Of a stretch of 64,000 nt of DNA, positions 36,755 through 45,336 are shown one piece after another. Under the pieces are notes generated by a model, which was not told where the DNA came from, made no database searches, and saw only the letters and a list, made by a program, of their open reading frames with translations. The first letter of the stretch is position 1. Each line of letters starts with the position of its first letter. The stretch lies in the NCBI GenBank assembly GCA_963824415.1, contig CAWGPM010000014.1, forward strand, positions 186,001 to 250,000. The letters run 5' to 3'. The position numbers and the translations under genes were made by a program. The stretch comes from JABDQA01 sp963824415 (GTDB lineage Bacteria > Desulfobacterota > Desulfobulbia > Desulfobulbales > Desulfocapsaceae).

Positions 36755-37141
36755 TCAGCTTATCCGCAGGAGATGGCTGGCAATCAGAAATCCGGCAGCG
36801 ACCAGCAGGATGCCGCACAGATTGCTGATTAGAATATAGGAAACTGCCAGCAGAGGCTCTCCCGTTTTGAGATATTGAACATTTTCCCGGGCGAAGGTGG
36901 AAAAGGTCGTAAAGCCGCCGAGCAGCCCGGTAAAAAGAAACAGCCTGAATTCATTGCGGAGCGGAATTTTCTCGAAATACCCCCAGAGCAGCCCGATCAG
37001 CAGGCAGCCCACCAGATTGGCAGCCAATGTTTCGTAGGGAAAATTGGACCTGGAAAAGCGCTCGATAAAAACCGAGGTAAGGTAGCGAGAGCTGGAACCG
37101 ATTGCACCGCCAAGCGCTACGGCTAAAATTTTACTTATCAT
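36755..37141 (-). CDS. crcB: fluoride channel CrcB/Fluc
   Basis: Fluc exports fluoride passively as a dual-topology dimer. The 128-residue form has four membrane segments, GGAIGSSSRYLT near the start, NLVGCLLIG and the GLLGGFTTFSTF pore motif with the Phe residues and Thr expected. The start at 37141 gives MISKILAVALGG; longer in-frame starts add about 30 residues unlike the family. No fluoride riboswitch was recognised upstream. Confidence 0.92.
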   Translation of the reverse strand: MISKILAVALGGAIGSSSRYLTSVFIERFSRSNFPYETLAANLVGCLLIGLLWGYFEKIPLRNEFRLFLFTGLLGGFTTFSTFARENVQYLKTGEPLLAVSYILISNLCGILLVAAGFLIASHLLRIS

Positions 37142-37390
37142 CTTTTCTGCTGCTGATACCAACCGGCCGGGTTTGAAAAAGCATACCAGCCGGAGAGAAG
37201 AGGGTGTATTGACAGAACCTTTACCTACCATTACCGTTGGGAACAGTCAAGAACAAGGCTTAGCTAGGCCTGTCCGCTCTGGTCAAGCAGAAGACTGGGC
37301 GGCTAAATCTTGCGGATGTAGATCAACCAATGTTCAGCTATCCAGTAAATAAACTGTGTAATTACAACACGTTGAACAGTTATATCTTGC
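37142..37390 (+). other. divergent intergenic region between crcB and the DHH leader
   Basis: About 250 bases separating the minus-strand crcB group from the plus-strand DHH unit. No gene or recognisable RNA is seen. It must hold the crcB promoter, which I could not place with confidence. Confidence 0.4.
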
Positions 37391-37420
37391 TTGAACTTTG
37401 AGTCTTGACTATGGTATACT
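37391..37420 (+). promoter_or_regulatory. promoter of the DHH phosphoesterase leader
   Basis: TTGAAC (37391-37396) and TATACT (37415-37420) are separated by 18 bases. This is the best sigma70-like match in the gap and lies 275 bases before the DHH start, implying a long transcribed leader. Confidence 0.55.
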
Positions 37421-37527
37421 GCCGATTCGTGCGATTGTTCGACTATCCGGATGAACTCATCTAGCGTCGGGCGATTTTTCTGTCTTGCATCGGGTCCGGA
37501 GCTCTGCGAGGCAAAACTCAACAGGAG

Positions 37528-37611
37528 GTGGCTGACAAACTTTCACCAGGATGCACTGCCTGTGCAACAACGTGCTGCGGGTGTATCTGTTGCGGCGCTT
37601 GTGGGTGTTGA
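37528..37611 (+). CDS. possible poly-Cys leader peptide
   Basis: A 27-codon frame from GTG 37528 ends in CTACATTCCGCICCGACGC: nine Cys in 19 residues, written with both TGC and TGT codons, then TGA. It lies between the promoter at 37391-37420 and paired hairpins at 37616-37676, upstream of a DHH phosphoesterase. It could be a Cys-sensing leader peptide or a small metal- or cluster-binding peptide. The weak point is initiation: AGGAGG at 37523-37528 overlaps the GTG instead of sitting five to nine bases upstream, and no ATG is in frame. Confidence 0.35.
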   Translation: MADKLSPGCTACATTCCGCICCGACGC

Positions 37612-37615
37612 CGGG

Positions 37616-37676
37616 CAGCAATTACAGGGAGAAATCTCTGCACCTCAGATATGCAGAGATATTGCTGTTTGCAGCA
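37616..37676 (+). promoter_or_regulatory. alternative hairpins, possible attenuator
   Basis: ATCTCTGCA (37634-37642) pairs with TGCAGAGAT (37652-37660). CAGCAAT (37616-37622) can pair with ATTGCTG (37661-37667) to extend that stem across a one-sided bulge, whereas TGCTG (37663-37667) can instead pair with CAGCA (37672-37676). The last two pairings exclude each other. There is no T tract, so any control would be at translation or by Rho. The 5' arm begins five bases after the stop of the poly-Cys frame. Confidence 0.45.
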
Positions 37677-37694
37677 TGACCCGGCCTGGATAGA

Positions 37695-38735
37695 ATGTCA
37701 CGGTTACCATTAATGGCGAGAAAACATCAAGCAAACGGATTTCAACTGTGCGAACTATCGTATAAGAAATCCGCCAAGCTGCGCTTGCAGGAGTTCTGGA
37801 AAGTATTTGAGAAAGAGGACACGGTTCTGGTTTGTATCAATGCCGATCCCGATTCTCTGGCCTGTGCAATGGCCATCAAGCGGTTATTGAGATACCGGGT
37901 AAAAACTATCACCATTGCCCATCCCAACGATATCAGCCGGCTTAATAATGTGGCGATGGTTGAGCGTCTTAAAATTCCGTTGGAAAAGCTCGGTGCGGTC
38001 AAAGTTTCCGATTACACCAAAAAGGTCATTGTTGACTCACAGCCGGACCATCTGCCCTGTTTTGCAAAAATTCATTTCGACGTAATCATCGACCACCATC
38101 CAATCAGCAAGGAATGGAATGCTGCCTATGTCGATATCAGGCCAGACTACGGCGCCGCTTCGTCGATGCTGGTGGAATATCTGCGCGCCGCCAATATGAA
38201 GCCGTCCGCAGCACTTGCCACGGCACTTTTTTACGGCATCAAAGTCGATACGGGTGATTTTGAAAAAGAATCGCGCCTGGCCGATGGCATTTCCTTCAGA
38301 TATCTGTTTGATACCGCCAACCGAAATCTGGTCAGGAAATTCGAACTGACCGACTTGCGCCGTTCGGAATTAAAATATTTCAGCACTGCGCTCAATGAGC
38401 TGCAATATTCCAAAGGCAAATTCTATTCACATATCGGTCGGGTTCGCAGCCCCGATGTGCTGGTGATCATCGCCGATTTTCTCAACCATGTGTCCGATAT
38501 CGACTGGGTGCTCGTTTCGGGCATCCACAACGAGAAACTGGTTGTTATCTTTCGTTGTGACGGGTATCGTAAAAGTGCTGGAAAGCTTGCTGTCAGTGTG
38601 TTTGGTCATCTTGGTCCGGCAGGGGGGCATAAGGGTGCGGCCCGGGCGGAAATACCGCTCAAGGCACTGGAACTGACCGAATACGACATCAACACCCAGA
38701 CGCTCAAACGTCTCACCTCCCGCCACATGAATTAG
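37695..38735 (+). CDS. DHH/DHHA1 family phosphoesterase (NrnA-like)
   Basis: The 346-residue protein has the DHH catalytic motifs: NADPDSLA at 49-56, VDSQ at 113-116, DHHP at 133-136, and a C-terminal DHHA1 domain with the GHLGPAGGHKGAAR substrate loop. Relatives degrade nanoRNAs and dephosphorylate 3'-phosphoadenosine 5'-phosphate (pAp), a by-product of sulfotransfer. Which substrate applies here is not shown. ATG codons at 37695 and 37713 are both possible starts. It precedes the glgC pair by 89 bases. Confidence 0.88.
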   Translation: MSRLPLMARKHQANGFQLCELSYKKSAKLRLQEFWKVFEKEDTVLVCINADPDSLACAMAIKRLLRYRVKTITIAHPNDISRLNNVAMVERLKIPLEKLGAVKVSDYTKKVIVDSQPDHLPCFAKIHFDVIIDHHPISKEWNAAYVDIRPDYGAASSMLVEYLRAANMKPSAALATALFYGIKVDTGDFEKESRLADGISFRYLFDTANRNLVRKFELTDLRRSELKYFSTALNELQYSKGKFYSHIGRVRSPDVLVIIADFLNHVSDIDWVLVSGIHNEKLVVIFRCDGYRKSAGKLAVSVFGHLGPAGGHKGAARAEIPLKALELTEYDINTQTLKRLTSRHMN

Positions 38736-38824
38736 ATCACACCGGGCCCCCGCAGGCGGCAGTTCGGAGCTAACAAGTGAGGCCGGCCATAACCGGCTTG
38801 AACCCGGAGGTACCAAGAAAAGCA

Positions 38825-40075
38825 ATGTTGAGACCGACGACACTTGCGATGATTCTGGCCGGCGGCAGAGCTGATGAACTCAATGTACTGACCTACTACC
38901 GGCCCAAGGCTGCCGTGCCGTTCGGCGGTTTTGCCAGGGTCATCGATTTCGCCCTGTCCAACCTGATGAATTCGGGTATCGAGCAGATTGCGATACTGAG
39001 CCAGTACCGGAGCTATTCGCTGATCAACCATATCGGCACCGGAGCGGCCTGGGACATGATCGGCAGGTACCGTGGTGTTTCCATTTTACCGCCGTTTATC
39101 GATTCCGAGCAGAACGACTGGTACCGGGGTTCAGCTGATGCGGTCTATAAAAATCTCGATTTTGTCCGCTACCACAATCCCGAAGAGATCCTGATCCTGT
39201 CCGGCGACCATATCTACCAGATGGATTATCGCGAGGTGATCGCCTATCATCATGAAAAAAATGCTGATCTGACCGTAGTGTGCAAGCGGGTCGCCCGGAC
39301 CCGTGCCTCGCGATTCGGCATGGCTCACATCGACGAGGAGGACGGCGAACGGGGTGGCAGGCTGGTGTCCTATCAGGAAAAGAAAGAGAATCCCGAGGGG
39401 GAGTGGTCTTCTCTCACGGTGCTCTGTTTCAAACCTGAAGTTCTGTATAAGGCTCTGGCCGAGAATCAGGCCGATAAATCATTCGAGTTCGGTCGTGATA
39501 TTATTCCGAGGCTGGTGAAGCAGGGAAACCGCATCTACGGTTACAAGTTCAGTGGTTATTGGGGATATACGCGGACCGTACAGGAATACTGGCAGGCGAA
39601 TATGGACCTGCTTGGGGACCAGCCGCTGATCGATATGGAATCCTGGGGCATCAGGACCAACCTGGATCATCGCAGCCTGCGGGATTATCAGCCAGCGCAT
39701 ATCGGCCAGAACGCGGAGGTTTCCAACAGTTTGATCTATAACGGCTGCGTGGTTGAAGGAGCAATCAGGAACTCGATACTCTTCCCCGGCGTTCATGTGG
39801 GTGACGGCTCAGTTATCGAAGACAGTGTCATTTTCTTTTCCAACACAATCGGTCGGGAGTGTTGCTTCAAGCGGATGATCTCAGACGTGAACACCGTCTA
39901 TGAAGATCGCGTCGAGATAGGAGCCGATCTGGGAGCGGCCGACGAGGAAATTACCGTCGTGGGTTGGAATAACCGGGTGCCTGTCGGGACCAGATTGGGG
40001 CGCGGCATTACCGTGTCGCCCTTTCTGGACCGGGAAAAATGGCTTCCCGAGGTTGAGTCGGGGAGGGTGCTGTGA
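38825..40075 (+). CDS. glucose-1-phosphate adenylyltransferase family protein, atypical first copy
   Basis: GlgC enzymes make ADP-glucose for glycogen. This 416-residue paralogue has the nucleotidyltransferase domain (KAAVPFGGFARVIDFALSN, LSGDHIYQMD) and a C-terminal left-handed beta-helix. The nucleotide loop GGxGxRL is replaced by GGRADEL (13-19), losing the conserved Arg, so it may be regulatory rather than catalytic. ATG 38825 gives the normal family start; GGAGG at 38806-38810 is 14 bases away. Its stop overlaps the second copy (TGATG). Confidence 0.85.
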   Translation: MLRPTTLAMILAGGRADELNVLTYYRPKAAVPFGGFARVIDFALSNLMNSGIEQIAILSQYRSYSLINHIGTGAAWDMIGRYRGVSILPPFIDSEQNDWYRGSADAVYKNLDFVRYHNPEEILILSGDHIYQMDYREVIAYHHEKNADLTVVCKRVARTRASRFGMAHIDEEDGERGGRLVSYQEKKENPEGEWSSLTVLCFKPEVLYKALAENQADKSFEFGRDIIPRLVKQGNRIYGYKFSGYWGYTRTVQEYWQANMDLLGDQPLIDMESWGIRTNLDHRSLRDYQPAHIGQNAEVSNSLIYNGCVVEGAIRNSILFPGVHVGDGSVIEDSVIFFSNTIGRECCFKRMISDVNTVYEDRVEIGADLGAADEEITVVGWNNRVPVGTRLGRGITVSPFLDREKWLPEVESGRVL

Positions 40076-41340
40076 TGAGAAGACCCGAAGACGCCCTCGT
40101 ACTGCTGCTTGCCGGTGGTGTCGGCAGCCGCCTGAACCTGCTGGTCGAGACCAGGGCCAAACCCGCCGTCACCTTCGGCGGTATTTACCGGATCATCGAT
40201 TTCAGTTTGAGCAACGTAATGAACTCCGGCCTGACCAAGGTCGGCGTGCTGACCCAGTACAAGCCGCTGTCGCTGATGAATCATATCGGTACCGGCGAGC
40301 CGTGGGATTTTACCGGCCGCCGCCGGGGCGTCAAGATCCTGCCGCCCCGGACCGGTTCGAAAGATTCCGACTGGTATCAGGGCACGGCCGATGCAGTCCG
40401 CCGCAACATCGATTTTATCGAAGGATACGAGGCCGACGAGGTGGTCATTCTCTCCGGTGATCATATCTATCACATGGATTTTGATGCAATGCTCGCCTAT
40501 CATCGCTCGAAAAAGGCCGACGTGACGGTCGGCATGATGGTGGTGCCCAAAGAGCAGATACATCAGTTTGGTGCAGGCATCACCAATGATTACGGAAGAA
40601 TCGTCGACTGGGAGGAAAAACCGGAAGTCCCCAAGACCAACCTGGCCTCGATGGGGATCTATGTGTTCGACCGTAAATACCTGTTGGCGACACTGGCCCG
40701 CAACCGCAATGAGATCGACTTCGGCATGCATATCCTGCCCTGGGCGATCGAGAACGACGATGTCTTCGCCTATCCGTTCTATGGCTACTGGCGCGATGTC
40801 GGTACCATCCAGGCCTATTGGCAGGCCAATATGGATCTGCTCAGCCACGATGATCTGATCTCCCCGGAAAAATGGCATATCCGCACCAATGTAGAAGCAG
40901 AAGGCCGTCGGGCCGATCGACCGGCAGCCCGATATTTCGGCAGTGCCCGGGTCCAGAACTCGCTGATTTCAGCTGGCTGCATAATCAAGGGTACGGTGCT
41001 GAACTCGGTCCTTTCTCCGGGTGTAATGGTTGAAGAGGGAGCAGTGGTGAAGGATTCCATCATCTTCAGGGACTGCCTGATCGACAAGAACGCGAGCCTC
41101 GATCTGGTAATCAGTGACAAACTGACCCGGATTGGGGAAAATGCGGCGATCGGGGTTGGCGAGCATCACGATATCGCCAGCCGTCTCTATCCCAAACATC
41201 TCTATACCGGCATTACACTGATTGGGGAATACGCCCAGATTCCGCCGGATACCAGGATTGGCCGCAACTGCATCGTCAGGTGCAAGGCCGGTGAGGAATC
41301 CTTCAGCAGCCGGATTCTGCAGGACGGCGAGTCGTTGTAG
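40075..41340 (+). CDS. glgC: glucose-1-phosphate adenylyltransferase
   Basis: This 421-residue GlgC keeps the canonical loop LLAGGVGSRL (11-20), the KPAVTFGGIYRIIDF segment, LSGDHIYHMD and VDWEEKPEVP, followed by a beta-helix domain. It should make ADP-glucose from ATP and glucose 1-phosphate, the first glycogen step. GGGAGGG lies seven bases before ATG 40075, which overlaps the stop of the first paralogue. No glycogen synthase or branching enzyme lies in the window. Confidence 0.93.
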   Translation: MRRPEDALVLLLAGGVGSRLNLLVETRAKPAVTFGGIYRIIDFSLSNVMNSGLTKVGVLTQYKPLSLMNHIGTGEPWDFTGRRRGVKILPPRTGSKDSDWYQGTADAVRRNIDFIEGYEADEVVILSGDHIYHMDFDAMLAYHRSKKADVTVGMMVVPKEQIHQFGAGITNDYGRIVDWEEKPEVPKTNLASMGIYVFDRKYLLATLARNRNEIDFGMHILPWAIENDDVFAYPFYGYWRDVGTIQAYWQANMDLLSHDDLISPEKWHIRTNVEAEGRRADRPAARYFGSARVQNSLISAGCIIKGTVLNSVLSPGVMVEEGAVVKDSIIFRDCLIDKNASLDLVISDKLTRIGENAAIGVGEHHDIASRLYPKHLYTGITLIGEYAQIPPDTRIGRNCIVRCKAGEESFSSRILQDGESL

Positions 41341-41426
41341 CCTTGCGGCGAACGGGGTACAGTACCCTGTCCAGCCAGAGAGATGTTGACACCAGCCAGT
41401 AACGGCGCTGTAAGTCTGAGGCCGAT

Positions 41427-41444
41427 TATCTGCTTCCGCAGATA
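41427..41444 (+). terminator. hairpin downstream of glgC
   Basis: TATCTGC and GCAGATA form a perfect seven-base stem around TTCC, 86 bases after the glgC stop. No clear T run follows, so it is a weak terminator candidate or an RNA-stabilising hairpin. Confidence 0.35.
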
Positions 41445-41465
41445 GCCATCGTTTCTACCACATTG

Positions 41466-41501
41466 CCCCCCGTAGCTCAGGGGATAGAGCACAGGATTTC
41501 T
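41466..41501 (+). pseudogene. 5' half of a tRNA-Arg gene
   Basis: The acceptor 5' strand, D arm (GTAGCTCAGGGGATAGAGC) and the 5' anticodon strand up to a TCT-like anticodon are recognisable, but the sequence then diverges: no complementary anticodon strand, variable loop or T arm. 24 bases (41469-41492) are identical to the intact tRNA-Arg at 55262-55334 on the other strand. It marks the edge between the conserved glgC region and the accessory island. Confidence 0.7.
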
Positions 41502-41847
41502 CACCCCTATCGGTATCAAATTCTCGCAACTCAGAGCAAAGATCGGCAGAGCCTCTTTGACAATACTTACAACCAGCGTCCTACATTGATTACAGTTTCC
41601 TCATTCGTGTGAATCTAGATTGTTTCCCAGCCCAAGAGATGGTTTTTAAAAAACTCCATCTATGTTGCTGTATTTCGTTCGTCATTAACTCGCGATGGGA
41701 TTCGAGGCAGGCATCGCCCTTGATAAGTTCAAGGAGGATATTACATAGAGGTAATACGAGTTTTACCTTAACCAACAGTGTGTATTGCCCGGATTGGTCA
41801 AACTGCTTCCGGCAGTTCTTTTAACCATTAATCGGGACAAGAAAAAA
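41502..41847 (+). other. gap after the tRNA fragment
   Basis: About 345 AT-rich bases. A 61-codon minus-strand frame (41590-41775) and a plus-strand frame at 41609-41824 are open, but neither product is recognised and neither has a good ribosome binding site. No integrase remnant is recognisable. Confidence 0.4.
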
Positions 41848-42495
41848 GTGAAAGGTATCCTGGCAGTTGGCGATTGCATAACATTAGGCATAAAGCATTG
41901 TCGGGGAAACAGTTATCCCGAGCGAGTGGGTCTGGCCTTGAATGTTCCTGTGAAAAATTGCGGGAGAGCCATGTTCAGCTCCAGGGAAGGACTTGCCATT
42001 CTGAAAGATAGTGATAGTGACGAGTTCGATTGTATCTTCATTCAATTTGGTCTGAAGGATGCGTATACAACATTTAAATATTCTCCGAATGTTCTCTATT
42101 ACCCAGACAATTTTCTGCGGAAACAGATTCGAAGTATTGTCAAAAAGTATAAGAAAACATGCAGGAAGATTGGTTTGAATGATCTCCTGGGAGAGGCAAA
42201 TGTCGTGTCTGAACAGGAATATCGACAGAATGTTTCCGCCATGGTTGAGCGGTGTAGAGGTAAACAGGTCGTGTTACCGGAAATAATTCCTTACCAAGAG
42301 ACCTTCAGAAATCCAGCAATTAGGCGATACAACAGGATCCTGGAAAACATTTCGCAAAGCCACGACCATTGTCTATTCATCAGGTTATACGATGACTTCT
42401 TAGAAAAAATGCCTCAATATTATCTGGATATGGGCCATCCAAATGAGTTTGGATACCGCTTTATCTCAGGCAAGATATTAGAGCAACTTGGCTGA
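41848..42495 (+). CDS. SGNH/GDSL hydrolase-like protein with altered catalytic residues
   Basis: The roughly 215-residue product has the SGNH fold blocks: GILAVGDCITLG at the start (block I), FIQFGLKDAY (block III) and DMGHPNEFGY (block V Asp and His). The nucleophile Ser is replaced by Cys10 and the block III Asn by Lys, while Asp and His remain. Relatives deacylate or transfer acyl groups on polysaccharides. GTG 41848 is chosen to match the family start; a TTG at 41785 would add 21 residues. Base composition is AT-richer than glgC. Confidence 0.65.
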   Translation: MKGILAVGDCITLGIKHCRGNSYPERVGLALNVPVKNCGRAMFSSREGLAILKDSDSDEFDCIFIQFGLKDAYTTFKYSPNVLYYPDNFLRKQIRSIVKKYKKTCRKIGLNDLLGEANVVSEQEYRQNVSAMVERCRGKQVVLPEIIPYQETFRNPAIRRYNRILENISQSHDHCLFIRLYDDFLEKMPQYYLDMGHPNEFGYRFISGKILEQLG

Positions 42496-42671
42496 ACTGA
42501 CAGGTTTAGCCTTAGTAGAAACTCCGCCTTAAATCGAGGCCATGAATTGGGGCCGATTGAGCGACAAAGGCAGCATGCCGGGTCACCATTGAAAGATGGC
42601 GGCCAACTAATACGGACGGAAATTTTTTGGGATTTATAGATAATTTATTTATAGAGGCTTTGAATTCCACG

Positions 42672-44792
42672 CTACTTCTCAGTATTTTTCCGGTCGGTGA
42701 GGAACCGATCCAACGCCTCAAAGATATACGGAGCAAGGTAAAGGCACCCCGCATCGTTGAGATGATCAACGTTCTGGTAGATATTGAAATCGTTCTTCAG
42801 CGGCTGGTCGAGGTACGGGAATGGGTCGAAGTACATCACCTGATATTGTGCTGCAAATTCCTTGATAAACGAAAGACTTGGTTGCTGCCATGTGTCGATA
42901 AACTCTCTATCAAATGAGCAGACCCGTTCTTTTGAGAAGAGTTCTTTTATACGTGGCTGCCAATTGCATGCATCTACGCTTCTAAAAAGCGGCACCTGCC
43001 CGAGCAGCACGACCTCTTTGCCCTTGTCTCTCAGCGTCTCGACTGTATTAAGCAGTTGCTCCCGATAATATTGCGTGTGATCTTCTATGATTTCTCCATC
43101 ATCAGCTTTGAACAGGATCTGTCGGCTCGAATTAAGATAGCCTTTACCATCGTACAAAAGATCGAAGCGCTGGGCAATCAGGACCAGTTCCACGTTCGGG
43201 TCCTCAACAATCCCCTTCTCAAAGGCCTGAAGTCCGCTTTCGCACTGTTTAGTATTCTCTTCGTTGATCCAGCTTTTGATGGAAGCATCACCTAGAAGCA
43301 TTGGACAGCCGGGAACCCCAATATACTTGAAGACATATCCGTTCCGCTCGGCCCATTGATAGACCGAGCAGAAGTAATGGCCGGAATGGCTGTCGCCTAC
43401 CAAGGCTATCACTGGTCGGGAGGCAATCTTTTCGGGGAAACAGTCAAACACCCCTGCACCTTTCTCAAATCGTCGCGGGCACTCCGGTGAAAAGTCTGGT
43501 TCACTGATCTGCGAATTGCCGTACTGAGTAATTCTCCAGGAAGCAACTTCCTGGTCTTCAAGAATCCTGAAAGAAACGGCGAACACAATAATGGCTGCCA
43601 GTGCTATTGATAAAACCATTCGATCTGGCAATGAAGATTTTCGGGCGGGTTGCTCGACAAATTTGTAGCTCAGGATTGAGAGGCCAAATGATATCGCTAT
43701 GATGATCAAAGAGGCACTCAAACTGAGCCTGTCCTCATCATTGTATTGCTTCCAGAATATAATGATAGGCCAGTGGTAGAGGTAGAGAGAGTAAGATATT
43801 TTTCCGATTGATACGGGTAGCCATTTAGCCAGTGCTTTATTAACGATGCTTTTACTGGCGCTTGAGTAGATGATCAGCGCGGTGCCAAGGCAGGTAATGA
43901 GGGTCCCATATCTCAAAAACGATCCCGCGACAAACTCTTGCTGGACCACAAGAAAACTTACTGCCATTAAAGTAAGACCAACAATACCAGCCAGGTTGTG
44001 GGAAATCTTTTTGAGTGGTTGACGCGTTATTCCAAGCGCCAGCCACCCTCCGATGCAGAACTCAAATGCCCTGGTAAAGAACATGTAGAAAGCAAAATTG
44101 ACATTGGTCTCGGCCGTAACGAAGCATAAGGCATAGGAAGCAAGAAAAAGCAGGATCAGGACTAAGCCCATTGCCATGTTGCCCGCATGAGTTCGTCCAA
44201 CACTAACGTTATCCATCTCAAACAGGGCATGGGCGCTGTCCTGCATATTCTCAGGTGTCTGAGCAGAGGTGACGCCTGAAGCAAGCAATGGATGCACAAA
44301 CCGGAAACAGAGGTAGATCAACAGCGGCCAGACAAGATAGAATTGCTCTTCCACCCCAAGAGACCAGGTATGCAAAAGAGGCTGTCCGGAGAATCCTTCT
44401 TCGAAATAATCGACGTTTTGCATGAAAAACAAATTTGACAGCTGTGCAGAGGCATAGCGCGCCGACTTCATATAATTGACATACGTTTCAGGCGTGAGCA
44501 GAAACGTTGCAATAAGTGATGAAAGCAGAAGAACAACGAATAAGGCGGGAAAGATGCGTTTAACGCGCCGGGCATAGAAATGAGAGAACGAAAATGTTTT
44601 ACGATGGCTTTCCCGTACGATGATCCCGGTAATCAGGTATCCGGAGATCACAAAGAACACATCAACGCCGAGAAACCCCCCAGGCAGGAAACCAGGCCGG
44701 AGATGAAAAAGAAAGACAGATAATACCGCCAATGCCCTTAAGCCATCGACATCAGGTCTATATCTTGATTGTGAGGGGGTTGAATAATTCAA
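42672..44792 (-). CDS. OafA/YrhL-type acyltransferase with C-terminal SGNH domain
   Basis: This 706-residue inner-membrane protein transfers acyl groups, usually acetyl, to surface polysaccharide. It begins with an acyltransferase-3 domain of ten or more membrane segments (RYRPDVDGLRALAVLSVFLFH, then FFVISGYLITG). After about residue 430 comes a periplasmic SGNH domain with LVGDSHSGHY and a terminal VDHLND that supply Ser, Asp and His. A cytoplasmic insert lies near residues 185-205. No neighbour is coupled to it. AT-richer composition and the island position suggest acquisition by transfer. Confidence 0.9.
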   Translation of the reverse strand: MNYSTPSQSRYRPDVDGLRALAVLSVFLFHLRPGFLPGGFLGVDVFFVISGYLITGIIVRESHRKTFSFSHFYARRVKRIFPALFVVLLLSSLIATFLLTPETYVNYMKSARYASAQLSNLFFMQNVDYFEEGFSGQPLLHTWSLGVEEQFYLVWPLLIYLCFRFVHPLLASGVTSAQTPENMQDSAHALFEMDNVSVGRTHAGNMAMGLVLILLFLASYALCFVTAETNVNFAFYMFFTRAFEFCIGGWLALGITRQPLKKISHNLAGIVGLTLMAVSFLVVQQEFVAGSFLRYGTLITCLGTALIIYSSASKSIVNKALAKWLPVSIGKISYSLYLYHWPIIIFWKQYNDEDRLSLSASLIIIAISFGLSILSYKFVEQPARKSSLPDRMVLSIALAAIIVFAVSFRILEDQEVASWRITQYGNSQISEPDFSPECPRRFEKGAGVFDCFPEKIASRPVIALVGDSHSGHYFCSVYQWAERNGYVFKYIGVPGCPMLLGDASIKSWINEENTKQCESGLQAFEKGIVEDPNVELVLIAQRFDLLYDGKGYLNSSRQILFKADDGEIIEDHTQYYREQLLNTVETLRDKGKEVVLLGQVPLFRSVDACNWQPRIKELFSKERVCSFDREFIDTWQQPSLSFIKEFAAQYQVMYFDPFPYLDQPLKNDFNIYQNVDHLNDAGCLYLAPYIFEALDRFLTDRKNTEK

Positions 44793-45203
44793 TGACTGGG
44801 AAACTGAAACTGTGTTATAGAATAAAGTTTATTGATTACCCGCGAGTAGATGACAGTCGTTACTGCTAAATCTCGTCGTTTGTGTTTTGAACTCAATTTT
44901 TTAGATAAGACGCAGGGTTGGAGGATGTTACCTGAAGATTTTTATCTGTACAAGGACAATTCCCAGTCAGTGTTTCACCGGATGCCCAACCTAGCCTTAA
45001 TTTCGGCGGCAGCTCAGCAGCAATGGGCCGTAACCCAGCAACAGGCCCAACTCACCAGACGGTCTCATCGGTTTCAGTTGGAACCATAGCGAATACACTG
45101 CCGGGGGAAAATGTATCACCTTCACGGTAGGTAACGTACAATACCGTCCTCCATCATGTCCAATTTTCACACCCCCGAAGACAACGTAAGCTAAAGTATT
45201 TCA
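44793..45203 (+). other. gap with no recognisable gene
   Basis: About 410 bases between the acyltransferase and the acetylation remnant. Several short frames are open on both strands (for example minus-strand codons across 45050-45140), but none has a start with a ribosome binding site or a familiar product. It is probably decayed coding sequence. Confidence 0.4.
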
Positions 45204-45336
45204 AAGTTTTTTCATCGATCACGTTCTTATTTTATTTTCTGCCTTCGGTATGTCTTCTGTATAGGCTTGCCGGTAAAAGGTGGCGCTACATATTTCTCTT
45301 GGCTGCCAGCCTGCTCTTTTTTGCTGAGTGATAACA
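45204..45336 (+). pseudogene. N-terminal remnant of an MBOAT (AlgI-like) O-acyltransferase
   Basis: Read from 45204, the frame gives VFSSITFLFYFLPSVCLLY followed by RWRYIFLLAASLLFFAE and a stop. This matches the first 40-45 residues of AlgI-type MBOAT proteins, including spacing of the two hydrophobic stretches. The rest of the roughly 470-residue protein is missing and no start codon survives. It runs directly into an AlgJ/AlgX-like gene in another frame, as if a deletion joined two neighbouring genes. Confidence 0.55.

Noticed and set aside
37142..37300. Fluoride riboswitch upstream of crcB
   Set aside because: The minus-strand leader was read for the conserved riboswitch core and no matching helices or loop were found.
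37451..37693. 80-codon frame overlapping the poly-Cys frame
   Set aside because: No ribosome binding site, no recognisable product, and composition like random translation.
38777..38824. Earlier GTG start for the first glgC
   Set aside because: The added residues do not resemble the family and the ribosome binding site at 38806 would lie inside the coding region.
41465..41540. Functional tRNA-Arg gene
   Set aside because: The anticodon 3' strand, T arm and acceptor 3' strand are absent after base 41501.
44980..45053. Integron attC-like site between two GCCCAAC copies
   Set aside because: Both core-like copies are in the same orientation and no GTTRRRY partner is found, so the attC fold cannot form.
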